Shown here: positions 9,926 through 17,933 of the stretch, in pieces
How positions within the stretch are numbered: position 1 is the first letter of the stretch
Layout: every line of letters starts with the position of its first letter
NCBI GenBank assembly: GCA_016932995.1
Contig: JAFGBU010000032.1
Span: 1 to 58,658 of the forward strand
DNA: 58,658 nt
Direction of reading: 5' to 3'
Origin: Desulfovibrionaceae bacterium
Lineage (GTDB): Bacteria; Desulfobacterota; Desulfovibrionia; Desulfovibrionales; Desulfovibrionaceae
Program-made: the position numbers and the translations under genes
The notes under the pieces: model-generated
Seen by the model: the letters and a program-made list of their open reading frames with translations, nothing else
What the model was told of the DNA's origin: nothing
The model's database searches: none

Positions 9926-10594
9926 ATGGAATCAAGGTGGCTCAAGCAGGTCAAGGAATACGCCGAGGCGCTGTTCATCGCGCTGCTTTTGGCCCTGTTC
10001 ATCCGCACGTTCATCGTCCAGGCGTTCAAGATCCCCTCGGGGTCCATGCTCGAGACCCTGCTCATCGGCGACCACCTGCTGGTCAACAAGTTCGGCTACG
10101 GGGTCAGGGCCCCGTTCACGGACAAGATCGTCATCCCCGTGGGCGAGCCGAAGCGCGGCGACATCGTCGTCTTCGAGTACCCCGAGGACCCGTCCAAGGA
10201 CTTCATCAAGCGGGTGGTGGCCGTCCCGGGCGACAGCGTCGAGATCAGGGCCAAGCAGGTCTTTCTCAACAATCAGCTGCTCAACGAGCCGTTCATCCGG
10301 CACACCGACCCCCACGTCTACCCCAGGCCGGACTGCCTGCCCGAGGTCAACGCGGACCCGGACCGGTACTTCGACGGGATCAACCACAACTTCAAGCGCG
10401 ACAACATGCCCCTGACCAGGGTGCCCGAGGGCAAGTACTTCGTCATGGGCGACAACCGCGACGAGTCCCACGACTCCAGGTTCTGGGGCTTTGTGGACCG
10501 CGGCGCGATCCTGGGCAAGGCCCTGATCATCTACTGGTCCTGGGAGGGGTTGACCGACATCCGCTGGGAGCGGATCGGCAAGCTCGTGGACTAG
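9926..10594 (+). CDS. lepB: Signal peptidase I
   Basis: A 222-residue membrane-bound serine protease that cleaves Sec/Tat signal peptides. One N-terminal membrane helix (ALFIALLLALFIRTFIV) is followed by the catalytic serine box IPSGSMLETLLIGD, the general-base lysine box DFIKRVVAVPGD, and the conserved MGDNRDESHDSRFWGFV near the C-terminus. Length fits the Gram-negative short form. It follows lepA by 10 nt and is almost certainly co-transcribed. It would process the exported cytochrome, rhodanese and amidase encoded in this window. Confidence 0.95.
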   Translation: MESRWLKQVKEYAEALFIALLLALFIRTFIVQAFKIPSGSMLETLLIGDHLLVNKFGYGVRAPFTDKIVIPVGEPKRGDIVVFEYPEDPSKDFIKRVVAVPGDSVEIRAKQVFLNNQLLNEPFIRHTDPHVYPRPDCLPEVNADPDRYFDGINHNFKRDNMPLTRVPEGKYFVMGDNRDESHDSRFWGFVDRGAILGKALIIYWSWEGLTDIRWERIGKLVD

Positions 10595-10661
10595 GCCTTG
10601 CCAGGCCGGCCGGAAGGGGCTAGATTCCCTTGCTTATGCGCTCGGCTATATTCGGGGTTTC

Positions 10662-12188
10662 ATGCTCTCCAGGGTGAGCTCCGCGGCCCTCCAAGGGGTC
10701 GACGCCCTGCGCGTGGACCTGGAGGTGGACCTGTCCCGCTCGGGCCTGCCCGCCTACACCATGGTCGGCCTGGCCGAGGGCGCGGTGCGCGAGTCCAAGG
10801 AGCGGGTCCTCTCGGCCCTCAAGAACTCCGGCTTCAAGCTGCCGCCCTCGCGCATCACCGTGAACCTGGCCCCGGCCGACGTGCGCAAGGAGGGCTCGTC
10901 CTTTGACCTGCCCCTGGCCCTGGCCCTGCTGGCCGCGGCCGGGATAATCGACCAGGCCAGGCTGGACGGGCTGTTCATGGCCGGGGAGATGTCCCTGACC
11001 GGCAGGATCAAGCCCGTGCCCGGGGTCCTGCCCCTGGCCATCGCGGCCCGGGACGCCGGGGCCAGGGCCCTGGTCGTGCCCCGGGACAACGCGGCCGAGG
11101 CCGCGGTGGTCAAGGGCCTGGCCGTGTACGCCCCGGCCGACCTGGCCCAGGCCGTGCGCTTTGTCCTGGGCGAGGAGGACCTGGACGCGGTGGCGATCGA
11201 CCTGGACGCCCTGTGGGCCGAGCGCGGCTCTCCGGGCCCGGACTTCTCCGAGGTCAAGGGCCAGGAGCACGCCAAGCGGGCCATTGAGATCGCCGCGTCC
11301 GGGGGCCACAACCTGCTGTTCATGGGCCCGCCCGGCTCGGGCAAGACCATGCTCGCCTGCCGCATCCCCTCGGTCCTGCCGCCCCTCGGGTTCGAGGAGG
11401 CCCTGGAGGTCACCAAGGTTTACTCCGTGGCCGGTCTCCTGCCCCGGGGCCGGGCCCTGATGGCCGCGCGGCCCTTCCGCTCGCCGCACCACCCCATCTC
11501 GGACGCCGGGCTCATCGGCGGCGGGCACCTGCCCAGGCCGGGCGAGGTCTCCCTGGCCCACCGGGGGGTGCTCTTCCTGGACGAGCTGCCCGAGTTCAAG
11601 AAGCACGTGCTCGAGGTCCTGCGCCAGCCCCTGGAGGACGGCCGGGTGACCATCTCCAGGGCCGCGGTGTCCCTGACCTATCCCTCGGACTTCATGCTCG
11701 TGGGGGCCATGAACCCCTGCCCCTGCGGGTTCCTCTCGGACGAGCGCCACGCCTGCACCTGCGCGCCCGCGGCCGTGCAGCGCTACCGCTCGCGCATCTC
11801 CGGGCCGCTCATGGACCGCATCGACCTGCACGTCGAGGTCCCGGCCGTGCCCTACGAGGACCTGAAAAGGGTCCGGGGCAGCCTGGACTCCTCAAACATG
11901 CGCGAGAACATCCTCAGGGCCAGGAGGGTCCAGACCGAAAGGTACGCGGCCGCGGGCCTGAACGCCGATCTCTCGGGCCGGGAGTTGGAGGAGTTCTGCG
12001 CCCTGGACGCCGAGGGCCACGCCTTTCTGCGCCGGGCCGTGGAGGCCCTGGGCCTGTCGGCCCGGGCCTACACCAGGGTGCTCAGGATCGCCCGGACCAT
12101 CGCGGACCTGGCCGGGGACCAAGGCCTGGCCGCGCCGCATCTGGCCGAGGCGGTCAGCTACCGGGGCATGGACAGGGGCGCGGTCTAG
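10662..12188 (+). CDS. YifB/ComM-family AAA+ ATPase (Mg-chelatase-like)
   Basis: A 508-residue protein. The N-terminal Lon-substrate-binding-like region (residues 1-170) includes YTMVGLAEGAVRESKERV. An AAA+ module follows, with Walker A GPPGSGKTML and Walker B VLFLDELPEF. A C-terminal Mg-chelatase domain ends with RAYTRVLRIARTIADL. A four-cysteine cluster (CPCGFL...CTC) sits after the AAA core, as is usual for the family. In naturally competent bacteria ComM is a branch-migration helicase; whether this organism takes up DNA is unknown. Its stop overlaps that of the convergent kinase gene by 4 nt. Confidence 0.92.
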   Translation: MLSRVSSAALQGVDALRVDLEVDLSRSGLPAYTMVGLAEGAVRESKERVLSALKNSGFKLPPSRITVNLAPADVRKEGSSFDLPLALALLAAAGIIDQARLDGLFMAGEMSLTGRIKPVPGVLPLAIAARDAGARALVVPRDNAAEAAVVKGLAVYAPADLAQAVRFVLGEEDLDAVAIDLDALWAERGSPGPDFSEVKGQEHAKRAIEIAASGGHNLLFMGPPGSGKTMLACRIPSVLPPLGFEEALEVTKVYSVAGLLPRGRALMAARPFRSPHHPISDAGLIGGGHLPRPGEVSLAHRGVLFLDELPEFKKHVLEVLRQPLEDGRVTISRAAVSLTYPSDFMLVGAMNPCPCGFLSDERHACTCAPAAVQRYRSRISGPLMDRIDLHVEVPAVPYEDLKRVRGSLDSSNMRENILRARRVQTERYAAAGLNADLSGRELEEFCALDAEGHAFLRRAVEALGLSARAYTRVLRIARTIADLAGDQGLAAPHLAEAVSYRGMDRGAV

Positions 12189-14107
12189 ACCTTGCCCCCG
12201 AACTTGTCGACCACCTCGCGCAGGCGGTCCTTTTCCAGGGGCTTGGCCAGAAAGTCGTTCATGCCCGCGGACAAAAACGAGTCCTTCTCCTCGGGCCTGA
12301 CATGGGCGCTCAGGCCGATGATCGGCACGTCCGAGGCGCACCGGCCGGAGCTTCCGGACCTGATGAGCCTGGTGGCCTCGACCCCGTCCATGTCCGGCAT
12401 CTGCACGTCCATTATGACCAGGTCGAAGCGGTCTTGGGCCATGGCCTCAAGGGCCTCGACCCCGTCCCGGGCCGTGGTCACCGAGTGCCCCAAGCCGTGC
12501 AGCAGCCTCTCGACCAGCACCCGGTTGACCTCGCTGTCCTCGGCCACCAGGACGCTCAGGCCCCGGTTGCCGGCCAAGGCCCGGGCCGAGGCCACCAGAT
12601 CAGAGGCCGAGGCGGCCTCGACCAGGCCGACCTCCACAGTGACGAAGACCCTGGTCCCCCGGCCGGGCTCGCTGTCCACGGCAATGGCGCCGTTCATGCG
12701 CGAGACCAGGCCGCGGACAATGGACAGGCCCAGGCCCGCGCCCTGAAAGCGCCTGGAGTATGAGCCGTCGGCCTGGGCAAAGGCGTTGAACACGTCCTTG
12801 AGCTCCTGGTCCGCGATCCCGATGCCGGTGTCCGAGACCACGAACAGCAGCCGGGCCCGGCCGGGCCCGGGCCGGACCGGCAAGAGCGAGGCCTGCATGC
12901 CCACGGAGCCCTTTTCCGTGAACTTGACGGCGTTGCCCACCAGGTTGAAGAGTATCTGCCTGACCCGGCCGCTGTCGCCCAGGACAACGTCCGGCACGGA
13001 GCGGTCCAGGCCCAGGTCCAGGCCCAGGCCCCGGTCCTTGACCTGGGGCCTGAAGGTGTCGGCTATGGTCCTGACGACCTGCTCGACGCTGAACTCGTGC
13101 TCGATGATCGGCATGGTCTCGGCCTCGATCCTGGACAGGTCCAGGAGGTCGCTTATGAGCACCAGCAGGCCCCGGCCCGAGGCCAGGGCGGTGTCCACGA
13201 AAAAGGCCTGCTCCTGGTCAAGCTCGGACAGCTCCAGGAGCTGGAGCATGCCGAGCACGCCGTTCAGCGGGGTGCGCATCTCGTGGCTCAGGTTGGCCAG
13301 AAAGTGGTTCTTGGCCCGATTCGCGGCCTCGGCCGCCTCCTTGGCCTGGATCAGGTCCCACTCCTGGCGCTTGCGCACCGAGATGTCCCTGAACATGCCC
13401 AACAGACCCCTGGGCACGCCGTTTTCGTTCATGCGCAGCCAGAGCCTGGCGGACACGGGCAGGCTCCCGCCCCCGGCCCGGAGCATCTCCTTCTCGTAGA
13501 CGTCCGAGTAGCCCCTGACCATGACCTGATCGGCCAGCAGGGCCGACTCCGCCTCCCGCCAGGGCCCAAGGGTCAGGTCGGTCAAGGGCCGGCCCACGAC
13601 CTGATCCAGGCCCAGGCCGGTCATCTCCAAAAAGGCCGGATTGGCGGTCAAAACGCTCTGCTCCAGGTCGCAGAACACCAGGCCGTCGCGGCTGGTCTCG
13701 AACAGCTTGCGGAAGCGGCCCGCGCTGTCGTCGCGCTCCCGGCGGGCGGCCTCGAAGCGGTCCAGCAGGGCGTTGATGTTCTCGGCCAGGGCCTTGGGCC
13801 AGGTCAGGCCCGGGAGGTCCAGGCGGCTGGACAGGTCCGCCTTGTCGGCCAGGTCCCCGACCCTGTCGACCACGGCCTTGACCCGGGCGAACGAGCGCCT
13901 GGCCAGCCAAAGGGCCACGGCGCCGGCCAGGACGATCCCGGCCAGGAGGCCGGCCACGGGCCCGCCCCAGGCCGGGGCCAGGTCCAGGACGGCCCGGGCC
14001 GGGGCCTGCGCGGCCCACAGGGGCCCGGGGGCCAGGAGCGCGGCGGCCGCGAAAAAGAACGCGCCGGGACCATGTCTCGCGACCCACCTATCTATCAAGC
14101 CGAACAT
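12185..14107 (-). CDS. Membrane hybrid histidine kinase (PAS-HisKA-HATPase-REC)
   Basis: A 640-residue sensor kinase. Two hydrophobic segments (about 15-33 and 49-68) flank a short loop without a recognisable periplasmic sensor. A HAMP-like linker and one PAS domain (about 130-250) follow. The HisKA box is HFLANLSHEMRTPLNG with His275. The ATPase lobe has NLVGNAVKFTEKG, DTGIGI and FQGAGLGLSIV. The C-terminal receiver has the acceptor Asp567 in VIMDVQMPDMDG and the Lys in FLAKPLE. Phosphate would move His to Asp within the protein and then to an unlinked HPt protein. The signal is probably sensed by the PAS or within the membrane. No partner regulator is adjacent. Confidence 0.92.
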   Translation of the reverse strand: MFGLIDRWVARHGPGAFFFAAAALLAPGPLWAAQAPARAVLDLAPAWGGPVAGLLAGIVLAGAVALWLARRSFARVKAVVDRVGDLADKADLSSRLDLPGLTWPKALAENINALLDRFEAARRERDDSAGRFRKLFETSRDGLVFCDLEQSVLTANPAFLEMTGLGLDQVVGRPLTDLTLGPWREAESALLADQVMVRGYSDVYEKEMLRAGGGSLPVSARLWLRMNENGVPRGLLGMFRDISVRKRQEWDLIQAKEAAEAANRAKNHFLANLSHEMRTPLNGVLGMLQLLELSELDQEQAFFVDTALASGRGLLVLISDLLDLSRIEAETMPIIEHEFSVEQVVRTIADTFRPQVKDRGLGLDLGLDRSVPDVVLGDSGRVRQILFNLVGNAVKFTEKGSVGMQASLLPVRPGPGRARLLFVVSDTGIGIADQELKDVFNAFAQADGSYSRRFQGAGLGLSIVRGLVSRMNGAIAVDSEPGRGTRVFVTVEVGLVEAASASDLVASARALAGNRGLSVLVAEDSEVNRVLVERLLHGLGHSVTTARDGVEALEAMAQDRFDLVIMDVQMPDMDGVEATRLIRSGSSGRCASDVPIIGLSAHVRPEEKDSFLSAGMNDFLAKPLEKDRLREVVDKFGGKV

Positions 14108-14211
14108 TTTGCGCCTCTATGATTATTTTTATCGATATCTAACCAGCTTCTTTTTTTTATTACAAAAAAAACCTCCTATTTATCAGTGCATCACGGACTC
14201 TGGTTTGTCAA
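14108..14211 (-). promoter_or_regulatory. A+T-rich promoter/leader of the hybrid kinase gene
   Basis: On the minus strand a perfect -35 hexamer TTGACA (14211-14206) is followed 20-21 nt later by TGATAA/GATAAA, a plausible but widely spaced -10. The leader then contains a perfect Shine-Dalgarno sequence AGGAGGT (14177-14171) with no open frame behind it: the next TTG is followed at once by TAA. Long A and T runs continue to the real start, which has its own GAGG box. The orphan ribosome site could be a remnant or a regulatory standby site; this is inference. Confidence 0.45.
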
Positions 14212-14216
14212 CAGTG

Positions 14217-14242
14217 AAAATTTTCGGGCCCTGCCGGGCCCG
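14217..14242 (-). terminator. Hairpin downstream of the HyuA-like gene
   Basis: On the minus strand, 30 nt after the HyuA stop, arms CGGGCCC and GGGCCCG (14242-14236 and 14231-14225) close a GGCA loop and are followed by GAAAATTTTC. The stem is strong, but the U-run is short and interrupted, so efficiency is uncertain. It separates the HyuA unit from the kinase promoter. Confidence 0.5.
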
Positions 14243-14272
14243 GGGGGAGGTGGGGACCAGGCCCGGAGGGGG

Positions 14273-15922
14273 TCAGCTGCGGGACTCAAGGGCCAGGAGT
14301 ATGGCCCCGACCGCGTTTCCGACCTCGTGGTGCTCGGGAAACACGACCTTGGCCCCGAGGCGCTCGGCCACGCCGGGCAGAAACTGGGTCGCGGCCGCGC
14401 CGATGCCCACCAGCGGGGCGTTGAGGGTAAAGCGCACCTTGAGCCGCGAAAGCCTGCGCCGGTCCGCGACAAGCCCTTCAAGGCCCAACCCGGTCTCCTT
14501 GCGCAGGGTCCTGGCCAGAATGGCCTCCTCGATCCTGTCCTCGGCCATGGACAGGACCTTGAGGCACAGGGGCTCCGGCTTGAGGTCAAAGGCCGGGGCC
14601 AGGGCCCGGGCCCCGCGCAGGGCGGCCTCGCGGTCCCCGAAGTCGAGCCTGCCCAGGGCGTGCAGGGCGTCGGTGGGCGTGAACCCGGCCTTGACCGCCA
14701 GCTGGCGGCGGCAGAGGTCGTCGATCCGGCCGGCCAGGCCAAAGGCGCTGGTGCGCAGGGCCCGGGCCAGGGCCTCCGGGGTCGACGGCCCGTTGTCGAG
14801 CAGCCGCCGCAGGATCGGGTCCTCGTCCTCCCGGCCCCGGGCCGCGGGCGAGGCCAGGACGCACATGGCCGCGGCCTCGCCCCCGAGCCAGGCCCCGGGG
14901 TCGGGCAGGCCCCGGGTCAGGGCCAGGGGCGCGGCCCGGGCCGGGCCGAGAAGCATCCTCCCGGACAGGGGGCCGTGGACGTGACTGTCCCCGCCGACCC
15001 CGACGGTGAGCATCTCCAGGGCCCGGACATGGGTCTGCCACTCGCCGATGACGCTGCCCTCGTCGTCGATGCACGGCCGGCCGGCCTCGAGCAGGATGAT
15101 GTCCGTGGTCGTGCCCCCGACGTCGACCAGCACGGCGTCCGGCCGGGGCGCGGCCCGGCCGCCGAACACGGCCGTGGCCGCCGGGCCGCTGCCCACGGTG
15201 TCCGCTGCCCGCTGCCCGGCCTGGTCAAGGGACATGGTCGTGGCGTCGCCCCGGACCACGACCATGTCGCAGGCAAAGCCCATGTTCGAGAGGGTGTCTT
15301 TGACCTTGGAAAGGAACTGGCCCATGATCGGCATGAGCCGGGCGTGGAGCACGGCCGTGGCCGCCCGCTCCCTGATTCCGGCCTGCGAGCTGGCCTGGTG
15401 CGAGCAGAACACGGGCCTGGGGTCGGTGAGCGAGATGGCCTTGGCCGCCACCAGCTCGTGGGCCGGGTTCACGAAGCTCATGGCCGAGGCCACGGCATAG
15501 GCCTCGACCCGGCCCGTAAACTCGGAGACGCCCTGGATCAGGCCGTCGAGGTCCAGGGGCTCGACCTCCTCGCCGTCAAGGGTGTGCCCGCCCCTGAGGT
15601 GCACGGTCGAGACCACCGGGAGGTCGAGGGCCTTGTTGTGGCCGATCAGGAACAGGCCGACCCTGGAGCCCCGGCCCTCGACCACGGAGTTGGTCGCCAG
15701 GGTGCTGGACACGGCCACCAGCTCGGCCCGGGCCGGGTCCAGCCCGGCCGAGGCCAGGACGTCCCCCACGGCCCGGGACATGCCCAGGCTCAGGTCGTGA
15801 TGCGTGGTCGGTTGCTTGGCCTTGGCCAGGACCCGGCCGCTTGCGGGGTCCACGGCCACGGCGTCGGTGAACGTGCCCCCGGTGTCTATCCCCAGGCCGT
15901 ACCCGGCCGCGGCGCGGCTCAT
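14273..15922 (-). CDS. Hydantoinase A / 5-oxoprolinase-family protein
   Basis: A 549-residue actin-fold ATPase of the HyuA family. The phosphate-1 motif is GLGIDTGGTFTDAVAVD near the N-terminus; SSTLATNSVVEGRGSRVGL, the second phosphate motif LVDVGGTTTDIILL, and VGVGGDSHV also fit. HyuA and oxoprolinase A chains hydrolyse ATP to open hydantoin or oxoproline rings, normally with a HyuB partner. No hyuB is present here, so the substrate is open. It overlaps the preceding 120-residue gene by 4 nt (ATGA), which implies translational coupling. The protein is shorter than classical HyuA (about 680), as in the stand-alone anaerobe subgroup. Confidence 0.85.
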   Translation of the reverse strand: MSRAAAGYGLGIDTGGTFTDAVAVDPASGRVLAKAKQPTTHHDLSLGMSRAVGDVLASAGLDPARAELVAVSSTLATNSVVEGRGSRVGLFLIGHNKALDLPVVSTVHLRGGHTLDGEEVEPLDLDGLIQGVSEFTGRVEAYAVASAMSFVNPAHELVAAKAISLTDPRPVFCSHQASSQAGIRERAATAVLHARLMPIMGQFLSKVKDTLSNMGFACDMVVVRGDATTMSLDQAGQRAADTVGSGPAATAVFGGRAAPRPDAVLVDVGGTTTDIILLEAGRPCIDDEGSVIGEWQTHVRALEMLTVGVGGDSHVHGPLSGRMLLGPARAAPLALTRGLPDPGAWLGGEAAAMCVLASPAARGREDEDPILRRLLDNGPSTPEALARALRTSAFGLAGRIDDLCRRQLAVKAGFTPTDALHALGRLDFGDREAALRGARALAPAFDLKPEPLCLKVLSMAEDRIEEAILARTLRKETGLGLEGLVADRRRLSRLKVRFTLNAPLVGIGAAATQFLPGVAERLGAKVVFPEHHEVGNAVGAILLALESRS

Positions 15923-16281
15923 GTCCCGAGGCTCTCCAAGGGGTCGGCGGCCGAGGTCTCGGCGAAGAACAGCCCCTTGTCGAACGGCCCCAGGTGGCCC
16001 TGTTCGCCGACCAGGGTGAAGTATTCGAGCCTGGAGTAGCGCCTGAGGCGCGCCTCCTCGATCCCCAGATCCCGGTAGTAGTCCTCCCTGTCCAGGGGCT
16101 CCCGGCCCTCGGTGAAGTCCAGGACCGCGTCCGGGGTCTCGGCAAAGGCCCTGACCGCCCAGGCCCCGTCCTGGCGCACCCAGGCAAAGACCACGTCCAC
16201 GTCGTAATTCTCGCTCGCCGCCTCCAGCGCGGCCTCGTAGCTCTTGACCGTCTGGCTTCTCTTTCCAGGGCCTTCGGCCAT
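15919..16281 (-). CDS. Conserved hypothetical protein coupled to HyuA-like gene
   Basis: A 120-residue, acidic, aromatic-rich soluble protein with no signal peptide or membrane helix. I recognise no family. A GGAGG box lies 5 nt before the ATG, and the stop overlaps the HyuA start by 4 nt, so the two are made together. Segments such as DVDVVFAWVRQDGAWAVRAF suggest a small alpha/beta fold. Its job is probably linked to the HyuA-like enzyme. Confidence 0.65.
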   Translation of the reverse strand: MAEGPGKRSQTVKSYEAALEAASENYDVDVVFAWVRQDGAWAVRAFAETPDAVLDFTEGREPLDREDYYRDLGIEEARLRRYSRLEYFTLVGEQGHLGPFDKGLFFAETSAADPLESLGT

Positions 16282-16459
16282 CTCAACCTCCCGGGCCGCG
16301 GCGTATTGCGCCGCGAGGCCCGAATATGCTACCCCGCCAGCGGCCTGTCAACACGGCCGAACGATCGGGCCGTTGCCCTCGCCCCCCGGTCCGGTTATGG
16401 TCTACTCGGGACCGCAAGGGCCCGGGCCTGTCGGACGCGGCCTAAACAAGGAGACGCGC

Positions 16460-16747
16460 ATGTCCGAGACAGTGGACGAGCTGACCGTGAACTACGAGGA
16501 GGACGGCCTGCTCCTGGTCAGGGAGCTGGACAAGGCCGTGCTCTCCAAGGGCGCCTGGACGACCATCCTGTTCCGCTACCAGGAATGGGACCGGGCCAAA
16601 CAGGACTACGGCCCGGAAAAGTACTCTGTGCGCCGGTACCAGAAGCAGGCCGGGACCTACCGGCCCAAGTCCAAGTTCACCATCTCCAGCGCGGCCCAGG
16701 CCAGAAAGATGATCGACATCCTCTCGGCCTGGACCGGGGACGCCTAG
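16460..16747 (+). CDS. Small conserved protein of unknown function
   Basis: A 95-residue cytoplasmic protein that begins MSETVDELTVNYEEDG and is rich in aromatic and basic residues (WTTILFRYQEWD, YGPEKYSVRRYQKQ). The start at 16460 is fixed by AAGGAG 7 nt upstream; a longer in-frame extension to 16244 crosses the divergent promoter region and lacks a ribosome site. I cannot name the function. It is followed 11 nt later by a UPF0316-type membrane protein, so the two probably form an operon. Confidence 0.7.
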   Translation: MSETVDELTVNYEEDGLLLVRELDKAVLSKGAWTTILFRYQEWDRAKQDYGPEKYSVRRYQKQAGTYRPKSKFTISSAAQARKMIDILSAWTGDA

Positions 16748-16758
16748 CGGGCCGGGAA

Positions 16759-17346
16759 ATGGCCTTCAGCGCGGCAAGCCTGGGCCTGGATCCGGCCACC
16801 CTCCTGCTCGGAGCGCTGATCTTTCTGGCCCGGGTCGCGGACGTGACCATGGGCACCTTGAGGACCATCAGCACGGTCCAGGGCCGGGCCAAGACCGCCT
16901 TCTTCCTGGGCCTGGCCGAGATCAGCATCTGGCTGGCCGTGGTCTCCGCGGTGGTCAACGAGGTCCTGCAAAAGCCCATCCTGGGCGCGTTCTACGTCCT
17001 GGGCTTCTCCGTGGGCAACGCCGTGGGCATAGCCGTGGAAAAGAGGATCGCCCTGGGCCACGCCGTGGTCCGGGTGATCAGCGCGGACAAGGGCAGGGAG
17101 CTGGCCGACGCCCTGCGCCTGAACGGCTTCGCCGTGACCACCTTCATGGGCCAGGGCCAGGGCGGGCCGGTCATGGAGCTGTACATCGCCTGCCGCAGGC
17201 GCGACGTGGGCCCGGTCCTGAAGGTGGTCAACCAGGTCCAGCCCGGGGCCTTTTTCGTCACCGAGCTGGCCGGCGGGGTGAGCAGGGTCTACCGGCCCAC
17301 CATGCAGCAGTCCACGGGCTGGCGGGCCGTGTTCAAGAAGAAGTGA
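16759..17346 (+). CDS. UPF0316 (DUF2179/DUF5698) membrane protein
   Basis: A 195-residue protein. Three N-terminal membrane helices (LLLGALIFLARVADVTMGT, FFLGLAEISIWLAVVSAVV, FYVLGFSVGNAVGIAVE) lead into a cytoplasmic DUF2179-like ferredoxin-fold domain (about 105-195) with the typical GFAVTTFMGQGQGGPVMELY and VNQVQPGAFFV. Both parts match the UPF0316 family, whose role is unproven. The start at 16759 has a GGGA box. It is in a putative operon with the 95-residue gene upstream. Confidence 0.82.
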   Translation: MAFSAASLGLDPATLLLGALIFLARVADVTMGTLRTISTVQGRAKTAFFLGLAEISIWLAVVSAVVNEVLQKPILGAFYVLGFSVGNAVGIAVEKRIALGHAVVRVISADKGRELADALRLNGFAVTTFMGQGQGGPVMELYIACRRRDVGPVLKVVNQVQPGAFFVTELAGGVSRVYRPTMQQSTGWRAVFKKK

Positions 17347-17353
17347 GCCCGGC

Positions 17354-17827
17354 TCAAGAGCGCAGGGTCGCCGCGATCCGGCCCGGGCGCCTGAACATAT
17401 CCAGGCCGCGCAGGATGTCCGTGACCGCCACCCGGGCCGCGGCCAGGGCCTGGGTCGAGGCCCCCTCGGGCCCGATCACGGCCACGCCCAGGCCGCACTC
17501 CCCAAGCATCAGCCGGTCGTTGGCCCCGTTGCCCAGGCAGGCGCAGGACCCCGCGCCCAGGCCGCGCACGTAGTCGAGCTTGGCCCGGTCCTCGGCCCCG
17601 GGCCCCAGGATGTGCAGGGTCACGGGCAGGCCGGAGAGCGCCTCGCGGCAGCGGCCGAAGGCGTCCGCGGTCAGCACGTGGACCTCCAGGTCCCGGGCCA
17701 GGGTCCGGACGGCCTCGGCCACGCCGGGCTGAAGCCGGCCGTCCAGGGCCAGGGTGCCGTTGTAGTCCAGGACCAGGCGCTCGATCTTAAGGCGGCCGAA
17801 GCCGGGTATGTCCAGCTCGATCAACAT
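17354..17827 (-). CDS. HAD-family soluble phosphatase (P-type-ATPase-like)
   Basis: A 157-residue HAD hydrolase. The nucleophile loop is VLDYNGTLALDG, a DxxGT variant with Asn where most phosphatases carry a second Asp. The acidic motif is CLGNGANDRLML, and AVIGPEGAS follows. The cap is minimal. This resembles the stand-alone catalytic domain of P-type ATPases (COG4087-like), of unknown substrate. The start at 17827 (MLIELDIPGFG) is chosen because the upstream extension overlaps the divergent symporter promoter; a GGGGAGGG box lies very close to the ATG. It converges on the UPF0316 gene. Confidence 0.78.
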   Translation of the reverse strand: MLIELDIPGFGRLKIERLVLDYNGTLALDGRLQPGVAEAVRTLARDLEVHVLTADAFGRCREALSGLPVTLHILGPGAEDRAKLDYVRGLGAGSCACLGNGANDRLMLGECGLGVAVIGPEGASTQALAAARVAVTDILRGLDMFRRPGRIAATLRS

Positions 17828-17933
17828 CCCTCCCCGGCCGCGCGAGGCTCGATTTCCTTGACAAAAACCGCGCGCGCGGCCTATCTGTCGGCGTCCCGAT
17901 TCAGATTCAACCCGATCCATGCCGGAGGCCCGG

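Noticed and set aside
16244-16459. N-terminal extension of the 95-residue protein
   Set aside because: The extension crosses the divergent promoter region, lacks a ribosome site, and the AAGGAG box points to 16460.
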